Positions 8,081-16,605 of a stretch of 64,000 bases of DNA are shown here, piece after piece. The stretch covers positions 186,001 through 250,000 of the forward strand of contig JAIPJS010000001.1 of assembly GCA_021734025.1 (NCBI GenBank), in the 5' to 3' direction. The notes beneath the pieces are model-generated. The model was not told the DNA's origin and ran no database searches. It saw nothing but the letters and a program-made list of their open reading frames with translations. Position numbers and translations under genes: made by a program. Each line of letters begins with the position of its first letter. The stretch's first letter is position 1. The DNA is from Candidatus Neomarinimicrobiota bacterium. Lineage in GTDB: Bacteria > Fidelibacterota > JAANXI01.

Positions 8081-9967
8081 ATGCTTACTAAAATACAGTT
8101 TAAGAACTTCCGAAGTTTTCGAGAGCAAGTTTCATTAGATTGTAAACCGATAACCATTTTTGTTGGCCCCAACAATAGTGGAAAGAGTTCACTCCTTTCA
8201 TTGATTTCCGGTATGCTCAAGAATCCTCAAGAATTTAATATTCACTATCCGGATGATGCGTTTCAACGCTTACAGGATGAAAAAATTTCGATAGACCTGG
8301 AGTTAATCCCGCTTTTCCAGGGTGCATATCTGGATCATGATGAGACTACAGAGTATAAAGGGTTCCAGATACCAGGGGTTGTAAGTGTTAAGAAAAAAAG
8401 TGCTCCTTACGATGTGTCTGTGGGAATGAGAAAAGGATGGGAAAACTATAAATTAAGATCAGCACAAGACGATATCCTAATCGAAGCCCAAGGCGAGAAT
8501 GGAATATTAGATATTACAAATTTGAATAGTTTTCCCATCTCCTTTGAACTTGAAAAAGGATATCTCAGAAAGGAGTTTGGTGTTGAAAGTAGCCTCATTA
8601 ATAATTTTTTTTCTAAGATCTATGAGGTAGGCCCATTTACTATCGCCGGTTCAGTATTTAGTGCTGATATGGGAGAGACGGTCGGACTGATTCCCAAAAG
8701 AATTAGTTTAGGTGGTAGTTTAATTGATATAGACAAGGAAATGTTATTTGAAAACGTATCGTTTAATCCTCCTGGAGAAGAAGATAATCTGAGGTTGAGA
8801 TCCCAAAATTTTTACGATGTATCAGAAAGTCTGGCTAAAAATATCGATGAGGATCTATTCGAAGGAGCCAATTCGGACAAAAATAAACGATATGTGGAAG
8901 AAAAATTGGAGGAATTTGGGTTGGCAAAATTCGGATTTGCCAAACAACAGGGATTCACTTTGTTCCGCCATGGATACAAGGGCCGCATGCCTTCACCGGG
9001 TATCGATATAAATATTCGGGAGAATCCACCAGACCGAGATATTTTCGGGTATGCTGAAATCGATAAACACTTCCTCAATATGGCAGGTAAATTACAAGAG
9101 TTAGAAAGGTCACTACAGTTATTGCCGGAGCATTGGCAGACTGAAGATTATGTGAAAAGCGTCGTCATATGGATTGTGTTAGAGTTTTACGAAGAAATCA
9201 TCCGGCCATTGGAGGCACTGTTAAATGAAAGGATTCTAGATGTTCAAGAGTTTTTCTTCCCGGAACCTCCACCAGAAGAGAAAAAATTATATTGGCAATT
9301 ACATCGAATTACCTCAAATAGAGAACACAGTGATTTTTATAAGAACTTCGAACAAAAATTGGTCAAGAGTATTACCGATCGACATCTGAAAAAACAGGCC
9401 GCTAAAATTGAAGAGCGGATTAATAAATATTTTGAGCGGTTTCAGATAGGGTTTGAGTTTAAACTCGTGCCACAAGAAAACCCATTAGGCAAGACTGACT
9501 GGTACTACTATTTGAAAGATAAAAAATCCGATATGCAGTTGACGCTTGATGAGGTAGGGGCGGGGTATTCCCAAATTATTCCTATTATTGCCGAGACGAT
9601 ATGGAATGATTATTTCTACCTCCTAGAAGAACCGGAAATGCAATTACACCCTAAATTCCAATCGAACCTCGCGGAGTTTTTTGTGGATGAATTATTTTAT
9701 GAGAACGGAGTCCCTAAAAAACAATATTTCATTGAAACGCACAGCGAGTACTTAATCCGAAAATTACAGGTACTAGTAGCCAACGGACGATTGACCAAAG
9801 ACCAAATTGCTTTCTACTATATCCATCAGAACGCCAATGGTGTGAGTAACATTGATAAAATTCGGATTGACGAGCGCGGATTCTTCTTAGATGATTGGGG
9901 AAAGGGATTTTTTGATGAAACCCCCAGTTTAATTGATGATCTGTGGAAACCCAGGAATTTAAACTAA
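8081..9967 (+). CDS. AAA ATPase, DUF3696/OLD-like (SMC-type)
   Basis: This 628-residue ATPase starts M-L-T-K-I-Q-F-K-N-F-R-S-F, the usual opening of RecF/OLD-like proteins. Walker A is G-P-N-N-S-G-K-S at 29-36. A long insertion of about 450 residues follows, then L-L-E-E-P-E-M-Q-L-H-P (Walker B, near 515) and the T-H-S-E-Y switch near 553. The C-terminus (I-R-I-D-E-R-G-F-F ... G-F-F-D-E) resembles DUF3696. Such ATPases act as sensors or motors in several defence systems with a partner effector. There is no fused TOPRIM domain. The stop overlaps the next ATG as TAATG, so the partner is probably the 326-aa protein downstream. Confidence 0.85.
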   Translation: MLTKIQFKNFRSFREQVSLDCKPITIFVGPNNSGKSSLLSLISGMLKNPQEFNIHYPDDAFQRLQDEKISIDLELIPLFQGAYLDHDETTEYKGFQIPGVVSVKKKSAPYDVSVGMRKGWENYKLRSAQDDILIEAQGENGILDITNLNSFPISFELEKGYLRKEFGVESSLINNFFSKIYEVGPFTIAGSVFSADMGETVGLIPKRISLGGSLIDIDKEMLFENVSFNPPGEEDNLRLRSQNFYDVSESLAKNIDEDLFEGANSDKNKRYVEEKLEEFGLAKFGFAKQQGFTLFRHGYKGRMPSPGIDINIRENPPDRDIFGYAEIDKHFLNMAGKLQELERSLQLLPEHWQTEDYVKSVVIWIVLEFYEEIIRPLEALLNERILDVQEFFFPEPPPEEKKLYWQLHRITSNREHSDFYKNFEQKLVKSITDRHLKKQAAKIEERINKYFERFQIGFEFKLVPQENPLGKTDWYYYLKDKKSDMQLTLDEVGAGYSQIIPIIAETIWNDYFYLLEEPEMQLHPKFQSNLAEFFVDELFYENGVPKKQYFIETHSEYLIRKLQVLVANGRLTKDQIAFYYIHQNANGVSNIDKIRIDERGFFLDDWGKGFFDETPSLIDDLWKPRNLN

Positions 9968-10947
9968 TGCAACCTGAGTTTTTCTTTACTACATCCTTTT
10001 TGTATAACTTTTTCAAGCAGGCTGACGAGGATAAAGAGATTAATGGAAAGTTAAACAGTCATCAACAGGAGTTTGTATATTTTTTTGAATCAAGAACTGG
10101 GTATGTATTAAACGATGGACGTATGAAGGACCTGATGACCCTTGCAATTCCACGCAAAGTGATAGGCCAGCCTTCCAATCCCCCATATCGACCAATGGAT
10201 AACAAAAGTCAAGATACCTCAAACCGGTATATTAATACGCAAAAGGAGGCTATAACGAATTGCTTTGCTGCATTCTCAGATAGTTTCAGCCCCGCGGTTT
10301 GCAATTCCTATCGATCACAATATTTTACCCCCATATTTAGTTCAAAAGAAGTGCAAGAAAATTGGGCAAAATACAGTGGAAAGCATTCGGTCGATATTGT
10401 AAAAGATAAATTTTACCAATGGACAGATATCTTAGCGATTTTCGATTTACCTTCAAATGCGATTATCATTAGTGACCGGTATATCGGAAGTGATCAAGAG
10501 AAAATTAAAAACAACATCATTCCAATCTTAGAGCATTTCTCCGAGATTTCAACTCAAACGGTCCCTGTGATTATTCTCTCCAGCAGTAAAGCAGCTCAAG
10601 AGCGCCAAGTCTATGGATCATCTGAATTTAATGACCTTACCGAGTATCAAACATATCTGGAAGAATGGCTTAACCGGGAATTCGAGGACAGATTAAAGGT
10701 CACATTCCTATTTCTTCCCAAACGGAAAATAAAGCATGATAGACGAATTTTTACCAAGTTTTGTTTGTTAAATATTCCCAAAGGATTAGATATTTTGAAT
10801 GCTCAGGGGCAAGCTCTCGAGGATACAGAACCATCCATTCGTTCCGTATTTCATGCGGAAATTAAAAAATCACAGAATTTTCTACGATTGAAATCAGATG
10901 TACTTGAGGTCGTCAATGCCTCGGATACACTGAGTATTACTATATAA
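9967..10947 (+). CDS. Unknown effector-like protein with H-D-R motif, paired with the ATPase
   Basis: This 326-residue protein starts at the ATG of a TAATG overlap. A GTG at 9943 would extend it by 8 residues but lies inside the ATPase gene. It has no signal peptide. A central beta-alpha pattern includes N-A-I-I-I-S-D-R-Y-I, N-I-I-P-I-L-E and V-P-V-I-I-L-S-S. Then comes I-K-H-D-R-R-I-F-T-K, which recalls the H-D-R-[FY] motif of PLD-like or related uncharacterised families in two-gene ATPase systems. I do not recognise a named family. Tight coupling to the ATPase suggests a sensor-effector pair. The nuclease-like reading is inference from one motif. Confidence 0.65.
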   Translation: MQPEFFFTTSFLYNFFKQADEDKEINGKLNSHQQEFVYFFESRTGYVLNDGRMKDLMTLAIPRKVIGQPSNPPYRPMDNKSQDTSNRYINTQKEAITNCFAAFSDSFSPAVCNSYRSQYFTPIFSSKEVQENWAKYSGKHSVDIVKDKFYQWTDILAIFDLPSNAIIISDRYIGSDQEKIKNNIIPILEHFSEISTQTVPVIILSSSKAAQERQVYGSSEFNDLTEYQTYLEEWLNREFEDRLKVTFLFLPKRKIKHDRRIFTKFCLLNIPKGLDILNAQGQALEDTEPSIRSVFHAEIKKSQNFLRLKSDVLEVVNASDTLSITI

Positions 10948-11003
10948 GCCTACTACCCATAAAATAGGCCGAACTAAGGTATGCCATCCCAACATTGGGT
11001 TGT

Positions 11004-12488
11004 TCATTGCGTATTCAAATCGACTAACTGGCGATAAATCTCCACCATCCCCAGCGTATCCCGCCGGCAGTACGCAAGCAGGCTCTGAATTAGTTCCTTT
11101 CTTTGTGCTTCATCCTCTGTGTCCAACAGTTCATTCCAGGCCACCTGGGCCACCTCACCACCCTGAATTTCCAAATCCTCATACGCCAACTCGGGTACAA
11201 GGACCGGCAGCACCGCTTTGATACTATTGGAGCCCCGAAAGCGATAATCCGTGTAATGTTTCCGAAAGATGACCAACTGGTCCCAGAGGCGGTCAATCAT
11301 GCCTTGGAGCGGCTCCTGGAGCGTCGAAAAGCGATCCCGGAGGTCGGCGAGGATTCGTTTTTCGAATCCGGCATTGTACGCAATGACCGATCCCATTGCT
11401 CCAATGCTCTTGACCAGGTGTTCCGCCACGGGTCCCCGGGGATCGGTTTGGTCGGTGTGTAGGTACTCCACATGATCCAGGGAGCCGTCCTCCTGGAGAA
11501 TATGACAGCTGTATTGAAACGGAAACTGATCGTACGGACGCATCCCCTCGAATCGCGGTACGGCCGGATTGTCGGTTTCAAAGTCCAGGAAGTACAGGGG
11601 GTATTCCAATCGTGCTAATTCCTGCCGGATGCCCTCCCAATCGATGCTGGCGTCTTCCGCCTGGACACAGTCCACATATTCCTGCTGAGTATCTGAGAGG
11701 GGAAACGCGTCCGGGATATCGGTGATGGCCAGAATGTCATCTGCCATCAACTGGTCCTTTTTATCCCAGTTCAATCGAGGGACGGTAAAGATGGAATACT
11801 CCGGGACGTGATCCCAGCAGTACTCAACCAGGGGACAGTCATATGGCGAAGTACAATGCTTGCCAATCGGGACTACCGGTTTGTTCTCCCGGTCCAGAGT
11901 AGCGAACAAGTGCGCAAGGATATCGGGAACCTCCGGAAGAAAGCCTGCTACATCCGTTGTGATATCAGCTGTCGTAAAGAAGTTGGACAGGTCGGGATAT
12001 ACACACTCCCGGTTGACGTGCATGAGGTGGGTGCTCGCAATGGGGAGGCCGGCCCCCTCAAGCACATACTCCTGGATGGCCACGTCCTGGATGTGTTCGT
12101 CCTTGACCCGGGTGGAGGATTTCACCTCCATGAGTTGCCAGGTGTCGTCCTCGGTCCGGCGCAGGATGTCCGGCCGCACCAAAACCTCTTCATGGGCAAA
12201 GGCGCCTTCAAAGAGGACCTTCACTCCAGAATCTATTGCCTGTTCAGTCTGCGCCATCGCCTCGGGTATGTGGAAATGGTCGGGTTCGATGAGCACGCCG
12301 TCCGTGTAATCGTCCCGGGCCAGTTGTCCCACCTGATGGCCCTGATCAAATATTCGCTGGTCCGCCGGTGAAGGGGGAGGAATGAGGGCCCGGTTGTACG
12401 TTTCGATCCAGAGTTTCTTGGTACATTGGATCCCGGACAGGAACCGGGATTTGGAAAGGCGGTGGGTCATGGTGTTACCTTTTGCCAT
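11004..12488 (-). CDS. DUF2779 protein: Cas4/RecB-like nuclease fused to an RNase-H-like exonuclease domain
   Basis: This 494-residue protein opens with L-S-K-S-R-F-L-S-G-I-Q-C-T-K-K-L-W, typical of DUF2779 proteins. The N-terminal half has a PD-(D/E)xK core (V-R-P-D-I then M-E-V-K-S-S-T). Together with the early cysteine, the cluster C-T-S-P-Y-D-C-P-L-V-E-Y-C looks like the four-cysteine Fe-S site of Cas4/AddB-type nucleases. The C-terminal half has L-Y-F-L-D-F-E-T-D, A-Y-N-A-G-F-E and R-R-D-T, an exonuclease (DnaQ/RNase H) pattern. The ATG at 12488 has GGAGG 7 nt upstream, and an in-frame ATG at 12470 forms an ATGA overlap with the upstream gene. The gene is visibly GC-richer than its flanks. 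Confidence 0.85.
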   Translation of the reverse strand: MAKGNTMTHRLSKSRFLSGIQCTKKLWIETYNRALIPPPSPADQRIFDQGHQVGQLARDDYTDGVLIEPDHFHIPEAMAQTEQAIDSGVKVLFEGAFAHEEVLVRPDILRRTEDDTWQLMEVKSSTRVKDEHIQDVAIQEYVLEGAGLPIASTHLMHVNRECVYPDLSNFFTTADITTDVAGFLPEVPDILAHLFATLDRENKPVVPIGKHCTSPYDCPLVEYCWDHVPEYSIFTVPRLNWDKKDQLMADDILAITDIPDAFPLSDTQQEYVDCVQAEDASIDWEGIRQELARLEYPLYFLDFETDNPAVPRFEGMRPYDQFPFQYSCHILQEDGSLDHVEYLHTDQTDPRGPVAEHLVKSIGAMGSVIAYNAGFEKRILADLRDRFSTLQEPLQGMIDRLWDQLVIFRKHYTDYRFRGSNSIKAVLPVLVPELAYEDLEIQGGEVAQVAWNELLDTEDEAQRKELIQSLLAYCRRDTLGMVEIYRQLVDLNTQ

Positions 12489-13102
12489 TCGTTATCCTCC
12501 CATAGAAACAGGAGCCAATCCTCTGGTTGCTGGGTTGCCCAAGAATCCGGATGTGGGAGGAACAGAAAATAGAGCGCCTCGGCCGTAACATATCGGGCAA
12601 GGTGCTTCATGTCCTCCCGGTACGCTTGGGATTGATTAGTCCTCAGTGGACCGACCATCATTTTGTACGGGGCATTGCCGGCAAGAAGCTTCTGGAAGTC
12701 CTTGGATATCTCACGCATATCTCCTTTGAACTCTGACTCAATTTGCCAGATCGGCGGGAGAATATAATCGAAGTCCACACGATTTGAAGAGCTTGTGAAT
12801 GTTCGATACTTGGCAATTGTGATATCAAAAAGGAATTCGGCCACATTTGGAACAGGTTTTGACTTCCTCTTTCTATCACGATAGAATGCGCAGACGCGCT
12901 TCTCACCACCATACTTTGCCTGGAAAGCCAATGCTAAATTGGTAACCCACCATTTGCTTAACCGGTTATGATACCATTGCAATTCTTCTGAATCACGCGC
13001 TGCGGGAATATCCTGTTCCCATATGGAATCAACAATATCATGGATGTCTTTAGGCTCCAGGTGGTATTCAGAGGATACATTAATCATTGTTATGCTCTCC
13101 AT
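12467..13102 (-). CDS. Hypothetical PD-(D/E)xK-like protein
   Basis: This 211-residue protein contains V-A-E-F-L-F-D-I (around 87-94), W-Q-I-E-S-E-F (119-125) and D-F-Q-K-L-L (135-140). The spacing resembles an uncharacterised family in which an E-F-L-x-D-I strand precedes E-S-E-W/F and D-F-x-K-L-L, plausibly a restriction-endonuclease-like fold. Two conserved-looking W-W and F-L-F-L-P-H-P segments flank this core. No signal peptide or transmembrane segment is seen. Its end overlaps the DUF2779 gene on the same strand, implying co-translation. Catalytic activity is inferred from motif layout only. Confidence 0.6.
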   Translation of the reverse strand: MESITMINVSSEYHLEPKDIHDIVDSIWEQDIPAARDSEELQWYHNRLSKWWVTNLALAFQAKYGGEKRVCAFYRDRKRKSKPVPNVAEFLFDITIAKYRTFTSSSNRVDFDYILPPIWQIESEFKGDMREISKDFQKLLAGNAPYKMMVGPLRTNQSQAYREDMKHLARYVTAEALYFLFLPHPDSWATQQPEDWLLFLWEDNEWQKVTP

Positions 13103-13218
13103 GGACTTTTTGTGGCACGTAGAAGGATTAAAAGACTACGTATAATATTTGCCTGTGGACGTCAAGAGTCAACCCAAGAACTGGAAATACGTCAGGACTA
13201 AAGCAGGAGAAATGTAGA

Positions 13219-13698
13219 TTATTCGGTCTTGTATTTTTTTGCCGTCAAGTCAAAGGACACTCTCGAGATTGTATCTTCTCCTTCGTTCGCTTCCCAAAAT
13301 TCTACTTCATCTGGGATAACATGGGGATGGGTACGCAGGTAGTATTCGCAAAGAGACTCCTGTTTTTTCTCACTCCAAACGTACTTGACAAACATAATTT
13401 TACGATAACTTCGGGGAGCCAGATAAAAGTAGAGCATGGCCTGATCCCATCCGGTTAATTTCGCTGAAGGAACGTTCCCGCCTGCAGTCCAGGTATGGGA
13501 CTTGCACTCAATGAGGGTTTTATGTGCATGACTGCCCAAGTCAAATCGATGGGGCTTTTGTGCATAGATACCAATGGGAATTTCAAAATTTGGTGTTAAG
13601 TCAGGGATATCATTCCTGAAATGCTCATACGCCAGGTCTTCAAAATCTTTACCAACTTGGGCATTACTTTCTGCATTGCGTCTTTGATGTCGAGGCAT
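13219..13698 (-). CDS. Small PD-(D/E)xK nuclease-like protein
   Basis: This 159-residue protein has a compact nuclease signature: H-R-F-D-L-G with D53, then T-L-I-E-C-K-S-H with E64 and K66, preceded by G-K-D-F-E (E20) as a possible first acidic residue. This arrangement is the classical D...ExK core of restriction-endonuclease-like folds such as VRR-NUC or Mrr-like proteins. A later Y-F-Y-L-A-P-R-S-Y-R-K segment is basic and may bind DNA. It lies 116 bp upstream of two further nuclease-like genes on the same strand, possibly one transcription unit. The exact family is not recognised. Confidence 0.65.
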   Translation of the reverse strand: MPRHQRRNAESNAQVGKDFEDLAYEHFRNDIPDLTPNFEIPIGIYAQKPHRFDLGSHAHKTLIECKSHTWTAGGNVPSAKLTGWDQAMLYFYLAPRSYRKIMFVKYVWSEKKQESLCEYYLRTHPHVIPDEVEFWEANEGEDTISRVSFDLTAKKYKTE

Positions 13699-13767
13699 AA
13701 TTATCCCTTTAAAAAGAGACTACCATATATTACCAAATCTAAAATAGGTTTATGTGTGATTAATTGA

Positions 13768-13992
13768 CAGGCAGAAATTTTCCTTGAGAATGCAGGATTC
13801 AAACAACCGGGAAAGGAACATAGTTTTGCTACAATTCAGCAATTATGTAGCGAAAACTCCTTGATTCTGCGAACCGGTCGTGGGAAGTTAATCTATAGTT
13901 TGATGGCCGATTTTTTATCTGTTCAAACATTGTTGAGGGTACAGTCTTTCTTTGGGAAGATATTAAAAGATTGGTGTATTTACGTGAGGTGA
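13768..13992 (+). pseudogene. Protein-like reading frame without a start (gene fragment)
   Basis: Between TGA codons there are 74 open codons reading protein-like sequence (E-N-A-G-F-K-Q-P-G-K-E-H-S-F, then L-I-L-R-T-G-R-G-K-L-I-Y and V-Q-S-F-F-G-K-I-L-K-D-W). No ATG or ribosome site lies at its 5' end, so it looks like the tail of a lost gene. It ends exactly where an attC-like element begins (GAACTGGGGC). The 13699-13767 stretch upstream holds nothing recognisable. Its family is unknown. Confidence 0.35.
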
Positions 13993-14008
13993 ACTGGGGC
14001 TTAAAAAG
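13988..14008 (+). repeat. attC-like half element D
   Basis: The sequence GAACTGGGGC (13991-14000) followed by TTAAAAAGG matches the right half of the elements at 14442, 15405 and 16568. It directly follows the stop of the fragment at 13768-13992. A clear left half is not visible, so this copy is degenerate. Support comes from recurrence at successive gene ends. Confidence 0.3.
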
Positions 14009-14036
14009 GTTTGAACTATCATAGGTAATTATTCCA

Positions 14037-14426
14037 ATGCTATTCATTCGCATTACATTCTTTCTTGTCTTTTTTCTCCTCTTGCAATGTGTCGAAGTAC
14101 CTTCTCAACCTGATTTCGAAACGGGGCAAATCCTTGCACCAACCTACAAGTCTTATGTAGTAAGTATCCATGTGGAAAAAGACGATGTGCCCTTAGAAAA
14201 TGCTCAACTCGAGTTATATATCCACCATGCCTCCTATACTAAATCACAGACTACCTATACTGCTGAAACCAATAGCCGGGGTAATTATTACTGGGAAATT
14301 GATTGGGAAGAGGTTCACCATCATACGTATGAGTTATCTGTTCAAGAACCTTTGCTCGGGGCTGTTAAGCGATTTAATGGTCGAGTGCGATTTAATGAAA
14401 AGGATAGATTTGAGGTGGAGTTTTAA
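14037..14426 (+). CDS. Small lipoprotein, hypothetical
   Basis: This 129-residue protein begins with a hydrophobic signal ending F-F-L-L-L-Q-C, a lipobox with the acylated cysteine near residue 18. The mature part is beta-rich and acidic (Y-V-V-S-I-H-V-E-K-D-D, E-L-Y-I-H-H-A-S-Y), resembling an Ig-like or carboxypeptidase-regulatory-like sandwich. It is probably outer-membrane anchored. It sits alone between two attC-like elements, as a cassette gene would. No specific function is recognised. Confidence 0.65.
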   Translation: MLFIRITFFLVFFLLLQCVEVPSQPDFETGQILAPTYKSYVVSIHVEKDDVPLENAQLELYIHHASYTKSQTTYTAETNSRGNYYWEIDWEEVHHHTYELSVQEPLLGAVKRFNGRVRFNEKDRFEVEF

Positions 14427-14439
14427 ATGGATATTGCTG

Positions 14440-14460
14440 GTGAACTGAGGCCGTTAGGTA
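14440..14460 (+). repeat. attC-like half element C with GTTAGGT core
   Basis: GAACTGAGGC (14442-14451) is followed by CGTTAGGT. GTTAGGT (14453-14459) matches the integron core-site consensus GTTRRRY. It lies just after the lipoprotein gene and before the PIN-like gene. A complementary left half was not found upstream, so the copy is incomplete or diverged. Confidence 0.4.
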
Positions 14461-14490
14461 GCCCTTCAATTTTTATAGAAAGGAGATTAA

Positions 14491-15363
14491 ATGTGCACTA
14501 AAGTAATTTTCGACAGGTCAGCCTTTGCATCCAATTCGATCGAGGAATTACACGACGATAGATTGTTATCTCTTCTAAAGGACGAGAGAATCATCGTACA
14601 CCATTCTCCGATTTTCTTAGAAGAAACTTTGCAAATGTATTACAATAACAATCTGTTACCCCAATTGAAGAAAGAACTTCCATTCATTTTACGAATTTGT
14701 AATGGTAAATATTTTCGTCATAAATTCGAGGTTTGGAAAAATGAATTAGGGGAAAAAGACTTGTCTTATGAGGATAAATATTTTCTTTCAGATGAGGATG
14801 AAGATCTATTTAAAGAAAATGTTAGCTCACTAATCATGACCGAAAAATTAGGTGGTAAAGAATTAAATCAAATTCGCCGTAAATCAATGGAATCTGAAAA
14901 ATCTGCTATAGAACATAGAGAACTCTATAAATGGCTTAGAGATGAGTACACGAGTGAATTTACTGACAATATTCATACACCAGATGAGAGGGAGAAATTA
15001 ATTGATTGGTATGTCAAAGAACATATTGATTCATTTGCTGAAAAATTTATCAAGAAACGATTGCCAAATTTACCAGATATTGCTTATGTAAACTGGAAAA
15101 AAGATAAGGATAAATATCCTTATTTTACTAACTATGCTAAAGGAATAATGTATTCCGCTGTATATGCCTTTGGTGAACCAAATCAACGTCTTGATAAAAA
15201 TGCGCTTGCAGATGTTGGAATTTTGATGTATTTGACGGATGCAGATATAATTGTTTCAAATGATACAAGATTTATGAGTTTTGCGTTCGATTACTTATAT
15301 GGAAACTCTGGTAAAAATTACCTCTCGACTAAAGATTTTATCGAAAGTTTAAAATTTATTTAA
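14491..15363 (+). CDS. PIN-like domain protein
   Basis: This 290-residue protein has acidic residues placed as in PIN nucleases: D8 in V-I-F-D-R-S-A-F, E44/E45 in F-L-E-E-T, D241 in A-D-V-G-I-L-M-Y-L and D258 in V-S-N-D-T-R-F-M. PIN domains are metal-dependent RNases found in toxins and other regulators. It is longer than a typical VapC toxin (about 130 aa), with a charged helical insertion between the halves. No antitoxin gene is adjacent. GAAAGGAG lies 6 nt before the ATG. It is followed immediately by attC-like element A, so it reads as a cassette gene. Confidence 0.6.
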   Translation: MCTKVIFDRSAFASNSIEELHDDRLLSLLKDERIIVHHSPIFLEETLQMYYNNNLLPQLKKELPFILRICNGKYFRHKFEVWKNELGEKDLSYEDKYFLSDEDEDLFKENVSSLIMTEKLGGKELNQIRRKSMESEKSAIEHRELYKWLRDEYTSEFTDNIHTPDEREKLIDWYVKEHIDSFAEKFIKKRLPNLPDIAYVNWKKDKDKYPYFTNYAKGIMYSAVYAFGEPNQRLDKNALADVGILMYLTDADIIVSNDTRFMSFAFDYLYGNSGKNYLSTKDFIESLKFI

Positions 15364-15369
15364 CGGACT

Positions 15370-15421
15370 ACCTAACCCCCATTCCACCGGACAAAATGCA
15401 CGATAACTGGGGCTGTTAAGG
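15370..15421 (+). repeat. attC-like element A (best preserved)
   Basis: Left core ACCTAAC (15370-15376) fits RYYYAAC and pairs with GTTAAGG (15415-15421). Inner CCCCATT (15377-15383) pairs with AACTGGGG (15405-15412), leaving one unpaired base. This gives a two-block imperfect inverted repeat of 52 bp, the architecture of a short integron attC site. The loop contains TTCCACCGGACA, shared with element B. The last base of the right core departs from the GTTRRRY consensus. Confidence 0.5.
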
Positions 15422-15517
15422 GGCTTCAGGGAGATTTGTGAAGGATAATTCACGTTGTTTATACTATATTAATCGTAACATGCCAAGAGGCAGACACTAC
15501 AATTCAATAGTGATTAT

Positions 15518-16426
15518 ATGAAAAACATTGTTCTTTTAGATGGTGGCGTTGGCCAAGAAATATATAAGCGAGCCGGAAAACCTGCGACACCCATGTGGTC
15601 CGCTCAAGTCATGATGGACAACCCCGAAGTGGTAAAAGACGTCCATCAAGATTTTATAAAAGCAGGGGCGAGTATCATTACAATGAACAGTTACACGTGC
15701 ACCCCCACTCGTCTGAAGCGAGATGGGCAAGTGCAATTGTTTGAAACACTCCAGCTACAAGCCTTAGATATTGCCTCTCGTGCAAGAGAGGAACTTGGGG
15801 TGAGCGCTGAACATGTCTCGATTGCCGGGTGCCTCCCTCCCTTAATTGGCAGCTACACAGTAGATGAGCGGACTTTTTCTGAATTGAAAAGTGAGTACGA
15901 ACAAATAGTAGCCATCCAGGCACCACATGTCGATCTCTTTCTCATTGAAACAATCTCAAATGTAAAGGAAGCCAAAGCGGCAGTTGAGGCAGCACGGCAC
16001 GGCGGCAAACCTGTATGGCTCAGTTTCACTCTGTCAGATGATAATCCGAATCAATTACGTTCAGGGGAAACTATTGATGAAGCGCTGCACTCATTAAAAA
16101 AGTACCCTTTGGGAGCGCTCTTGTTCAATTGCTCTTTCCCAGAGACAATAGGTCAGGGTTTATTGTCAATAACGCATCTGGATATGCCATATGGAGGGTA
16201 CGCCAATGGCTTTACTTCTGTTGACCCGCTTCAGCCAGGCGGAACGGCGGACCAACTTTCGGCCCGAACGGATCTGGACGAAAAAAAATATGCGTCGCAT
16301 ATCATGGATTGGATACAAACGGGAGCGACTGTCATTGGGGGATGTTGTGAAGTCGGACCGTCATATATTGATTATATCTTTCAACAATTACAATCAGAGA
16401 ATTATACAATAGTCTCTCGTCCATAA
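15518..16426 (+). CDS. Homocysteine S-methyltransferase family protein
   Basis: This 302-residue protein opens I-V-L-L-D-G-G-V-G-Q-E, the usual start of the Zn-dependent homocysteine or thiol methyltransferase barrel (MmuM, BHMT type). Zinc ligands are visible: C205 in L-F-N-C-S and the pair C276-C277 in G-G-C-C-E-V-G-P. Such enzymes transfer a methyl group from S-methylmethionine, S-adenosylmethionine or betaine to homocysteine. The methyl donor cannot be told from sequence here. All motifs and the length are intact. It is flanked by attC-like elements A and B and has no methionine-pathway neighbours, so it may have been acquired as a single gene. Confidence 0.9.
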   Translation: MKNIVLLDGGVGQEIYKRAGKPATPMWSAQVMMDNPEVVKDVHQDFIKAGASIITMNSYTCTPTRLKRDGQVQLFETLQLQALDIASRAREELGVSAEHVSIAGCLPPLIGSYTVDERTFSELKSEYEQIVAIQAPHVDLFLIETISNVKEAKAAVEAARHGGKPVWLSFTLSDDNPNQLRSGETIDEALHSLKKYPLGALLFNCSFPETIGQGLLSITHLDMPYGGYANGFTSVDPLQPGGTADQLSARTDLDEKKYASHIMDWIQTGATVIGGCCEVGPSYIDYIFQQLQSENYTIVSRP

Positions 16427-16521
16427 GAACACAGCGAACAATATATGGGCGAAAATACTCTCGAAGCGTTCGCACTCCGCTTATACTTGACTGTTAAATC
16501 CGATTCACATCATAAGAAGCC

Positions 16522-16585
16522 ATCCAACCTCACGTTCCACCGGACAGCATGACTACAAGATGACGTTGAAGTGGGGCCGCTAGGT
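16522..16585 (+). repeat. attC-like element B
   Basis: Left core ATCCAAC (16522-16528) fits RYYYAAC and right core GCTAGGT (16579-16585) differs from GTTRRRY at one base. Inner CCTCAC-g-TTC pairs with GAAGTGGGG with one extrahelical base. TTCCACCGGACA at 16535-16546 is identical to element A. It follows the methyltransferase gene. The outer stem is weak. Confidence 0.45.
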
Positions 16586-16605
16586 AGAGTTATGTTTTTG
16601 AATTA

